In this document: piece after piece, positions 1-4,882 of the stretch
Layout of the letters: every line of letters starts with the position of its first letter
Numbering within the stretch: the first letter of the stretch is position 1
NCBI GenBank assembly: GCA_910580135.1
Contig: CAJTXC010000078.1
Location: forward strand, 1-6,609
Length of the DNA: 6,609 bases
Source of the DNA: an uncultured Bacilli bacterium
GTDB taxonomy: Bacteria; Bacillota_I; Bacilli_A; RF39; UBA660
Direction: 5' to 3'
Program-made: the position numbers and the translations under genes
Notes under the pieces: generated by a model
The model's database searches: none
Told to the model about the DNA's origin: nothing
Seen by the model: the letters and a program-made list of their open reading frames with translations, nothing else

Positions 1-5
1 GATAT

Positions 6-12
6 GGAGGTG
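6..12 (+). promoter_or_regulatory. Ribosome binding site that fixes the start of the first gene
   Basis: GGAGGTG lies 6 bases upstream of the ATG at 19. The in-frame ATG at 4 overlaps this site and has no room for a binding site of its own in the window, so the ATG at 19 is the better start. Confidence 0.8.
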
Positions 13-18
13 TTTTTT

Positions 19-849
19 ATGCAATCTAGAATGGATAAATATCAAACTGAGCCAACTAGGAAATATGAACGTTCAAAGAAAAACACCAAATTATACGAAG
101 ATGTATATGATGATATATATCGTGATACTACTTACACTAATATGGAAGTTATTGATTCTGCTAAAGAAATAAATTTAAACAAACTAAAAAACATGTTAGA
201 TGATAAGTATGATACAAGACAGTATAGAACTTTAAAAAACTATTCTATAGAAGACATAGACATTGATATAGATGATAAACCTACGTTTAATAAAAAAAGA
301 CAAAGAGTTCATGACATAAATGAAATAATAAATGAAGCAAAAAGTAAAAGAGCTTTTATTGAGGAAGCAAAAGAAAAGCAAAAGTACATGGAATTTACTG
401 AAAGTAGAAATAAGAAATACGATAGTAGATATGACGAAATAGAAAAAGAAGAACAAGAACTAGAGGAATTAATTAATACGATGGCAATTCCTAAGCAAGA
501 TAGTGAAACCTCTGATGCGTTAGATATATTTTCAGATCTTAAAGGATCCGACAATACGATTACCACTAAGCCAATAGATGCATCATTTGATTATGACACT
601 ACTAAAGTGAGTGAAAAAACAAAAACTGAAGATATAAGAAATGATTTAGAAAAAACTTTAATAAAAGCTGATAAGAATTTTTATACGGATTCTAATATGT
701 TTACTAAAAATGATTTTGAAGATTTTAGTACATTAACTAAACATTTGAAAAAAACTAATAAAACAAAAACAATATTTATTACATTAATTGTTTTAGCAAT
801 ATTAGGTGTGGCAGCTTATTTTATAGTAACAAATTATATAATTAAATAG
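19..849 (+). CDS. Unrecognised charged protein with C-terminal membrane anchor
   Basis: I do not recognise a family. The product is 276 residues from the ATG at 19, which is preceded by GGAGGTG. There is no N-terminal signal. The N-terminal 50 residues are rich in Tyr, Asp, Lys and Arg; residues 77-86 contain an alternating Ile-Asp stretch; residues about 98-155 are a highly charged, Lys/Glu-rich segment likely to form a long helix or coiled coil; residues about 160-250 are polar and probably flexible. A single hydrophobic segment at about 251-274 is followed by almost nothing, and a Lys-rich stretch (KHLKKTNKTK, 241-250) precedes it. By the positive-inside rule this predicts a tail-anchored protein with its bulk in the cytoplasm. 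A hairpin terminator directly follows the stop, so it ends its own transcription unit; its upstream neighbour is outside the window. A scaffold or membrane-tethered partner protein is plausible, but that is inference. Confidence 0.85.
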   Translation: MQSRMDKYQTEPTRKYERSKKNTKLYEDVYDDIYRDTTYTNMEVIDSAKEINLNKLKNMLDDKYDTRQYRTLKNYSIEDIDIDIDDKPTFNKKRQRVHDINEIINEAKSKRAFIEEAKEKQKYMEFTESRNKKYDSRYDEIEKEEQELEELINTMAIPKQDSETSDALDIFSDLKGSDNTITTKPIDASFDYDTTKVSEKTKTEDIRNDLEKTLIKADKNFYTDSNMFTKNDFEDFSTLTKHLKKTNKTKTIFITLIVLAILGVAAYFIVTNYIIK

Positions 850-876
850 CAAAGATAATTTTATCTTTGTTTTTTT
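850..876 (+). terminator. Rho-independent terminator after the tail-anchored protein gene
   Basis: The arms CAAAGATAA (850-858) and TTATCTTTG (861-869) are perfectly complementary; the innermost pair probably opens to give an 8-bp stem with a 4-base loop. Seven T residues (870-876) follow. It begins one base after the stop codon of the gene at 19-849. Confidence 0.8.
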
Positions 877-884
877 CATATAAT
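877..884 (+). promoter_or_regulatory. Candidate -10 element for yunB, possibly sigma-E type
   Basis: CATATAAT directly follows the terminator T-tract. It contains a perfect TATAAT (879-884) and also resembles the sigma-E -10 consensus (CATA with a downstream A-T), which would suit yunB because its Bacillus subtilis homologue belongs to the sigma-E regulon. No convincing -35 element for either sigma factor is visible, since that region is occupied by the terminator hairpin. An alternative extended -10 (TGATATTAT, 892-900) would put the transcription start inside the coding region. Confidence 0.35.
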
Positions 885-898
885 TGTTATGTGATATT

Positions 899-1612
899 AT
901 GGATAAAATAAAAATGTTATTTAAAAATATATATGTAATTATATTTTTATTGATTATTTTGTTTAGTTTTATATTTCTAACAATTTTAGATAAAAAAGCT
1001 ATGCCAATAATAATGAATTATGCAAATGTTCAAACAAAAAGAGTAGGTATAGAAGTTTTAAGAAATACTGGAGTAAAAGATGTTGGAAAATTGCTTGATA
1101 GCAAAGAATTATTTATTGTTACTCAAAACAAAAATGGAGAAATAGAAAGTATTGATTTTAATACGGCAGCATTAAATGAAGCATTAATAATCGTTGCACA
1201 AAACGTAAGAACGAGGTTAAAAGAAGTAGAAGAAGGAAAGAATTTGCCTGATGAAATGTATTCTAACGTTCTCGATAAAAACATGAAAAACGGAATAATT
1301 TATGAAGTTCCAGTTGGGGTTGTGTTTGGTAATTCTTTTTTAGCAAACATTGGTCCAAAAATACCAGTTAAAATTAAATATTCTGGAAACGTTGGATTAG
1401 ATATTAAAACTAAAGTTAAAGAATATGGTTTAAATAGCGCCCTGATAGAAGCTTATATTTACGTTGAAGTAACTCAAAGAACTATATTACCATTTGGTTC
1501 AAAAGATATTAAACTAACTTCAGAAATACCAGTTATAATGAAAGTTGTAAAGGGAACTATACCTTATTATTTATCTGGAACTAATGGTTCTTATAGTTTG
1601 CCTATGGAATAA
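899..1612 (+). CDS. yunB: Sporulation protein YunB
   Basis: The product is 237 residues, close to the roughly 250 of Bacillus subtilis YunB. It has a short basic N-terminus, one membrane segment (about residues 11-30) and a globular remainder predicted to lie outside the membrane. Family landmarks are a VPVG motif (137-140) followed by ANIGPKIPVK (149-158), KEYGLNSALIEAY (174-186) and the C-terminal EIPVIMKVVKGTIPYYL (209-225). In B. subtilis yunB is transcribed by sigma-E in the mother cell and contributes to sporulation; its biochemical role is unknown. The start is uncertain. ATG at 899 is chosen because it gives the full membrane anchor, but no ribosome binding site precedes it, or the alternatives at TTG 884 and ATG 914. 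The gene sits between a terminator and the yutD homogue's promoter. As I recall, yunB and yutD are also close neighbours in Bacillus, so the pairing supports both names. Confidence 0.9.
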   Translation: MDKIKMLFKNIYVIIFLLIILFSFIFLTILDKKAMPIIMNYANVQTKRVGIEVLRNTGVKDVGKLLDSKELFIVTQNKNGEIESIDFNTAALNEALIIVAQNVRTRLKEVEEGKNLPDEMYSNVLDKNMKNGIIYEVPVGVVFGNSFLANIGPKIPVKIKYSGNVGLDIKTKVKEYGLNSALIEAYIYVEVTQRTILPFGSKDIKLTSEIPVIMKVVKGTIPYYLSGTNGSYSLPME

Positions 1613-1627
1613 AAAATATGTTATACT
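1598..1627 (+). promoter_or_regulatory. Sigma-A type promoter for the yutD homologue
   Basis: TTGCCT (1598-1603, four of six matches to TTGACA) is followed after 18 bases by an extended -10, TGT-TATACT (1619-1627). Transcription should begin near 1634, giving a leader of about 16 bases that contains only the GGAGG site. The -35 lies inside the 3' end of yunB, so yutD can be expressed in growing cells independently of the sporulation gene. Confidence 0.6.
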
Positions 1628-1649
1628 TTTTATAGTATGGAGGCTAATT

Positions 1650-1925
1650 ATGGAAAAAATAACATTAGAAGAAAATACTTACGAAATAATTACCGATTAT
1701 AAAAATGGTTATAACGTAGAAGAGTTAAATAATAAATATACTGATTACTTTAAGAGATATGATTATATAGTTGGTGATTGGGCGTATGGTAAGTTAAGAC
1801 TAAAAGGTTTTTATGAAAAAAATAACAAAAATTGTACTGAAATTAACAATATAGATAATTTAGATAAGTATTTGAAGGAAAATTGTGCTTTTGATTGCTC
1901 ATATTTTGTTGCAAAAAGAAAATAA
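1650..1925 (+). CDS. yutD: YutD family protein (DUF1027)
   Basis: This is a small soluble protein of 91 residues, typical for YutD-like proteins of Bacillota. The diagnostic stretch is YDYIVGDWAYGKLRLKGFY (37-55), followed by the C-terminal block ENCAFDCSYFVAKR (77-90) with a Cys-X3-Cys pair (C79, C83); a third Cys lies at 62. The family has no firmly assigned function, and the Cys pair could bind metal or form a disulphide, which is inference. An upstream in-frame ATG at 1584 would overlap yunB and has no ribosome binding site, whereas the ATG at 1650 is preceded by GGAGG at 1639-1643, so the shorter form is chosen. It has its own extended -10 promoter and is followed within about 45 bases by another promoter and the DUF1292 gene. 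No terminator separates the two. Confidence 0.88.
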   Translation: MEKITLEENTYEIITDYKNGYNVEELNNKYTDYFKRYDYIVGDWAYGKLRLKGFYEKNNKNCTEINNIDNLDKYLKENCAFDCSYFVAKRK

Positions 1926-1937
1926 GTATGTTAGAAT
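1909..1937 (+). promoter_or_regulatory. Sigma-A type promoter for the DUF1292/zipper operon
   Basis: TTGCAA (1909-1914, four of six matches to TTGACA), a 17-base spacer, and an extended -10 TGT-TAGAAT (1929-1937). The -35 overlaps the end of the yutD homologue. The ATG at 1969 is 31 bases beyond the -10, leaving a short leader with an AGAGGTG ribosome binding site (1955-1961). Confidence 0.6.
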
Positions 1938-1968
1938 AAATTATATAGAATAAAAGAGGTGTTTATAT

Positions 1969-2340
1969 ATGGTAACTGCAAATAACATTGGAAGTGGAAA
2001 AAAAGTTAATGTTGGTCAAAGTTTTGCTAGTGGTATGTCAGCATTACAAACTGTTGAAAAAGAAAAGTTTGTAATAATTGATGAAAGCGGTACCAAGAAA
2101 GATGCAGAACGTTTATCATTGTTCAAATTAAAAGATAATGAAAAAACTTATATAGTATATACTTTTAATGAAGTAGATGAAAATGACATGATTAAGCTAT
2201 ATGTTGCCATACTAAATGATAAAGATGGTGTTTATTCGTTAGAAAATATAACTGATAATGATGAGTGGACTAAGGTTAAAGATGCAATGAGAAAAATTGC
2301 AAAAGATGGGCAACAAGTTTTAAATAACAAGGAAGATTAG
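1969..2340 (+). CDS. DUF1292 (YrzB-like) domain protein
   Basis: The product is a 123-residue soluble protein. Residues about 33-97 match the DUF1292 pattern seen in YrzB-type proteins of Bacillota: a beta-strand opening FVIIDESG, then ERLSLFKLKDNEKTYIVYTF (47-66), an acidic linker, IKLYVAIL (75-82) and YSLENITDNDEW (89-100), ending in an amphipathic helix. The first 30 residues (Gly/Ser/Asn-rich) extend beyond the usual domain. The function of the family is unknown; members are generally small cytoplasmic proteins. The ATG at 1969 has AGAGGTG 7 bases upstream. The next gene starts 19 bases after the stop with its own strong ribosome binding site and no terminator between, so the two are likely co-transcribed and may act together. 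Confidence 0.82.
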   Translation: MVTANNIGSGKKVNVGQSFASGMSALQTVEKEKFVIIDESGTKKDAERLSLFKLKDNEKTYIVYTFNEVDENDMIKLYVAILNDKDGVYSLENITDNDEWTKVKDAMRKIAKDGQQVLNNKED

Positions 2341-2359
2341 TAAGTAGGAGGTTTTTGTC

Positions 2360-3232
2360 ATGAGTGAGAAAAAAAAGAACATAAAAGATGGACAAGATAT
2401 TACGATTGATGGTGTAACTGTTTTAAATGGTGTTTCAGTAGCTGAAAAAGAAGAAGTAAAAGAAGAAGCTTCTGCTGCGTCTAGTGAAGTTGCAACCGAA
2501 GAAGTTCCAGTAGTTGAGGCTCCTGAAGATAGTGCTAAAGATGAAACCGAAGAACCAGCAAACGAAATAGCTGCAACCGAGGTTGATTCTTCTCAAGTAG
2601 AAAAAGAAGATCCTTTTGCTAACGTTGATGGTTCCATAATATCAGCACCAACAATTGAACTTCCAACCGAAGTTCCAGCATCACCAGAATTTAATTTTGC
2701 CTCAGAAGTACCAAGTACTCCAAGTTATGATATTGAAACAAATAACTTTGATGTTCCATTAAGTACTAGTACTGATGATTTTAGTACTCCATCGTATGAA
2801 CCTCAATTATTTAATGGTAATAATGATGCTTCATCATTTGGTACACAAAATAATTTTGGTGGGCAAGATTTAGTAAAAGCAGAATTACCTGATGGTGTTA
2901 AAGCTGCGGTGAACATGATTGAAAATGAAGCAATTGAATTATCAACAGAAATTAAAAATTTAAAATTAAAAAATACTGAATTAGAAAACAGCAATAATGA
3001 TTTAAGGGCACAAGTATCAGAACTTCAAGCTCAAAATCAAATTTTAAGAAACGAAAAAGCTAGTATTCAAAACTCCATGGCAAACGTTCAATCAAGGATA
3101 TTAGATGTTTTCGGAGCAAGTATGAATAATAATTCAATTATGCAAAATGAATCAAAAGTAGTTAAATTTCCACAATCAAACTTTAATGATGACCAAAACA
3201 ATAACTTTGGCGGAATGCAAAACATAGCTTAA
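2360..3232 (+). CDS. Unrecognised acidic protein with long leucine zipper
   Basis: I do not recognise a family. The 290-residue product has no signal peptide or membrane segment. Domains in order: a basic start and a short Asp/Gly/Val segment (1-25); an acidic, Ala/Glu/Pro-rich low-complexity region (about 28-90); a Pro/Ser/Thr-rich linker (about 91-170) with repeated EVP triplets (48, 104, 116) and two STPSY copies (119-123, 142-146); a coiled coil (about 184-250); and an Asn-rich tail. In the coiled coil every seventh residue is hydrophobic for ten heptads: I187, L194, L201, L208, L215, L222, L229, I236, V243, V250. Asn occupies 'a' positions 205, 212 and 226, a pattern that in known zippers favours parallel dimers. 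NNFGG occurs on each side of the coil (164-168, 281-285). AGGAGGT lies 7 bases before the ATG, and a terminator follows. A dimeric scaffold or adaptor is plausible but unproven. Confidence 0.85.
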   Translation: MSEKKKNIKDGQDITIDGVTVLNGVSVAEKEEVKEEASAASSEVATEEVPVVEAPEDSAKDETEEPANEIAATEVDSSQVEKEDPFANVDGSIISAPTIELPTEVPASPEFNFASEVPSTPSYDIETNNFDVPLSTSTDDFSTPSYEPQLFNGNNDASSFGTQNNFGGQDLVKAELPDGVKAAVNMIENEAIELSTEIKNLKLKNTELENSNNDLRAQVSELQAQNQILRNEKASIQNSMANVQSRILDVFGASMNNNSIMQNESKVVKFPQSNFNDDQNNNFGGMQNIA

Positions 3233-3257
3233 TAAAAATAATTTGTTGGTAAATAAT

Positions 3258-3285
3258 AAAGGTATACGATAGTATATCTTTTTTT
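3258..3285 (+). terminator. Rho-independent terminator of the DUF1292/zipper operon
   Basis: AAAGGTATAC (3258-3267) pairs with GTATATCTTT (3272-3281) over 10 bp with one G-T wobble, with loop GATA (3268-3271). The 3' arm runs into a seven-T tract (3279-3285). It lies 25 bases after the stop of the zipper protein. Confidence 0.85.
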
Positions 3286-3332
3286 GTTATTTTATAATTT
3301 AAAAATTTACAAAATTTACCATGAAAAAATTT

Positions 3333-3361
3333 GTATGAAATGACAAAATTTTCACATTCTA
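3333..3361 (+). promoter_or_regulatory. Sigma-G (forespore) promoter of the SASP gene
   Basis: GTATG (3333-3337) fits the sigma-G -35 consensus GHATR and CATTCTA (3355-3361) fits the -10 consensus CATWMTA exactly, with a 17-base spacer. The AGGAGGTG site begins about 10 bases downstream, so the leader is very short. The match of an independent promoter consensus with a gene class known to be transcribed by sigma-G makes this call strong; sigma-F could also recognise it, since the two consensuses overlap. Confidence 0.75.
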
Positions 3362-3385
3362 TTAGTGTACAGGAGGTGAAAACAC

Positions 3386-3592
3386 ATGACAAGTAACAGA
3401 AATAAATTAGTTGCTCCACAAGCTAAACAAGCTATAGAACAAATGAAATACGAAATCGCTAACGAATTCGGTGTTAATTTAGGTGCTGACGCTACTGCAA
3501 GAGCTAATGGTTCAGTAGGTGGTGAAATCGTAAAACGTTTAGTAAAAATGGGTGAATCACAATTAGGTGGATCATACAACGTTCAAAAGTAA
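3386..3592 (+). CDS. Alpha/beta-type small acid-soluble spore protein (SASP)
   Basis: Alpha/beta SASPs coat forespore DNA, hold it in an A-like form that resists UV and heat damage, and are degraded by the GPR protease on germination. The 68-residue product has the normal family length. The first conserved block is LVAPQAKQAIEQMKYEIANE (8-27), containing the GPR-type cleavage site around E23-I24 (EIANEFGV); the second is GADATARANGSVGGEIVKRL (33-52), the DNA-binding helix-turn-helix-like half. The Tyr before E23 and Asn at 26 differ from the commonest T-E-I/F-A-S site. AGGAGGTG lies 7 bases before the ATG. The gene is monocistronic: a sigma-G promoter upstream, a terminator downstream. Its codons lean to C-ending forms (AAC, TAC, TTC, GAC, ATC) more than its neighbours, as expected for a very abundant protein. 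Which ssp paralogue it equals cannot be said. Confidence 0.96.
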   Translation: MTSNRNKLVAPQAKQAIEQMKYEIANEFGVNLGADATARANGSVGGEIVKRLVKMGESQLGGSYNVQK

Positions 3593-3614
3593 TTAAAATA
3601 ATTATAGATTTATG

Positions 3615-3642
3615 AAGGTAGCTATTTTTCGCTACCTTTTTT
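3615..3642 (+). terminator. Rho-independent terminator of the SASP gene
   Basis: AAGGTAGC (3615-3622) pairs perfectly with GCTACCTT (3631-3638) around an 8-base loop, and a six-T run (3637-3642) follows. This is the most GC-rich hairpin in the window. It separates the SASP gene from ackA. Confidence 0.9.
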
Positions 3643-3643
3643 G

Positions 3644-3672
3644 TTTAAAATATATTCATTTTGTTGTATAAT
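3644..3672 (+). promoter_or_regulatory. Sigma-A type promoter of ackA
   Basis: A perfect -10 TATAAT (3667-3672) lies 22 bases before the TTG start codon. The best-spaced -35 is the weak TTTAAA (3644-3649, 17-base spacer). Transcription should start near 3679, leaving a leader that is little more than the AGGAGAG ribosome binding site. No clear CcpA (cre) or CodY box is visible here. Confidence 0.5.
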
Positions 3673-3694
3673 TATTAACAGGAGAGTGATTAAT

Positions 3695-4870
3695 TTGAAA
3701 ATATTATCTGTTAATGCTGGATCTTCTTCACTTAAGTTCCAGTTATACGAAATGCCAGAAGAAAAAGTACTAATATCTGGTCTTATGGAAAAAATAGGTT
3801 CGAAAGACAGTTTTTATACTATTAAAGTAAATGGTGAAAAAGTAAAAAAAGAGGTAGAACTTAAAAATCATGCTCAAGCATTTGAAGCATTGGTTGAGGA
3901 ATTAAAGACTAACAATGTAGCTGATTCGTTAGATGAAATAAAGGGTATTGGGCATCGTGTAGTTCAAGGTGGAGATTATTTTGATAAGACAGTTGTAATT
4001 GATGATGAAGTCCTATCAAAAATAGAAGAATTTTCTTCTCTTGCACCACTTCATAATCCAGCTGCAGTAACTGGTATTAAGGCAGCTTTTGAAGTTTTCC
4101 CAAATGCTGTACAAACTGCTGTATTTGATACTGCATTCCATCAAACAATGCCTAAAGAAAACTATTTATATGCAATACCAATGTCTTGGTATGATGAATA
4201 TAAAGTAAGAAGATACGGAATGCATGGTACTTCTCATAAGTTTGTTACTGAAAGAATGAATGAAATTTTAGGAAGATGTGATACAAAATTAATTACATGC
4301 CATATTGGTAATGGAGCTTCTATTAGCGCTGTTGTAAATGGAAAATGTATTAATACAAGTATGGGACTTACTCCTAACGCAGGATTAATAATGGGAACTC
4401 GTTGTGGGGATATTGATGCAAGTATCATTCCATACATTATGGAAAAAACTGGTATGAGTCCTAAGGAAATTGATAATGCGCTTAATAAAGAAAGTGGTTT
4501 GCTTTCATTAACTGGTAAGTCAAATGATATAAGAGATATTACCGCAGGAATTGAAAGTGGTGATGAAAACTGTATTTTAGCACACAAGATATACGTTAAA
4601 AGAATCGTTGATTATATTGCAAAATATTATGTTGAAATGAATGGTTGTGATGCTATTGTATTTACAGCTGGTGTTGGTGAAAACTCAATCAATACAAGAC
4701 GTGAAGTAATAAATAGATTAGGATCTTTAGGAATTACTTTAGATGAAGAAGCTAATGACGTTAGAGTTGAAGAACGCTTAATTAGTACTAAGGATTCAAA
4801 AACAGAATGCTGGATTATCCCAACTGATGAAGAATTAATGATTGCAAGAGATACTCTAGAATTAATATAG
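3695..4870 (+). CDS. ackA: Acetate kinase
   Basis: Reversibly phosphorylates acetate with ATP to give acetyl phosphate; in fermenting bacteria it runs towards ATP and acetate, after phosphotransacetylase. The 391 residues match the family's usual length. Signature 1 is SVNAGSSSLKF (5-15); signature 2 is GIGHRVVQGGD (84-94). By position the catalytic residues known from the Methanosarcina enzyme are all present: N7, R88, D145 (in VFDTAFHQTMP), H177 (RYGMHGTSH), R236 (MGTRCGD) and E379 (PTDEELMIARDT). The nucleotide-binding motifs HIGNGAS (203-209) and FTAGVGENS (323-331) are intact. Translation probably starts at TTG 3695, which gives N7 its standard position and has AGGAG 10 bases upstream; the in-frame GTG at 3686 is too close to that site. 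No pta gene lies beside it. The DHH phosphoesterase begins 12 bases after the stop, so the two are likely co-transcribed. Confidence 0.98.
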   Translation: MKILSVNAGSSSLKFQLYEMPEEKVLISGLMEKIGSKDSFYTIKVNGEKVKKEVELKNHAQAFEALVEELKTNNVADSLDEIKGIGHRVVQGGDYFDKTVVIDDEVLSKIEEFSSLAPLHNPAAVTGIKAAFEVFPNAVQTAVFDTAFHQTMPKENYLYAIPMSWYDEYKVRRYGMHGTSHKFVTERMNEILGRCDTKLITCHIGNGASISAVVNGKCINTSMGLTPNAGLIMGTRCGDIDASIIPYIMEKTGMSPKEIDNALNKESGLLSLTGKSNDIRDITAGIESGDENCILAHKIYVKRIVDYIAKYYVEMNGCDAIVFTAGVGENSINTRREVINRLGSLGITLDEEANDVRVEERLISTKDSKTECWIIPTDEELMIARDTLELI

Positions 4871-4882
4871 TAAGGATATATA

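Noticed and set aside
232..566. Reverse-strand reading frames opposite the first gene
   Set aside because: Phe/Ser-rich products are mirror images of the Lys/Asp/Glu-rich forward protein; there is no ribosome binding site and no family resemblance.
3322..3354. Imperfect inverted repeat (TGAAAAAATTTG ... CAAAATTTTCA) over the SASP promoter
   Set aside because: The arms differ in length and are almost pure A/T, so chance is likely at this base composition; it could be an operator, but nothing else supports it.
3233..3385. Possible small RNA or riboswitch in the longest gap
   Set aside because: The gap is fully explained by a terminator, an A/T-rich stretch and the SASP promoter; no further GC-containing hairpins are visible.
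3183..3579. Reverse-strand reading frames across the SASP region
   Set aside because: They run through a terminator, a sigma-G promoter and the SASP gene in antisense and look like shadows.
3641..3694. N-terminal extension of acetate kinase from TTG at 3641
   Set aside because: It would begin inside the SASP terminator T-tract and include the promoter and ribosome binding site; the family's N7 falls in place with the TTG at 3695.
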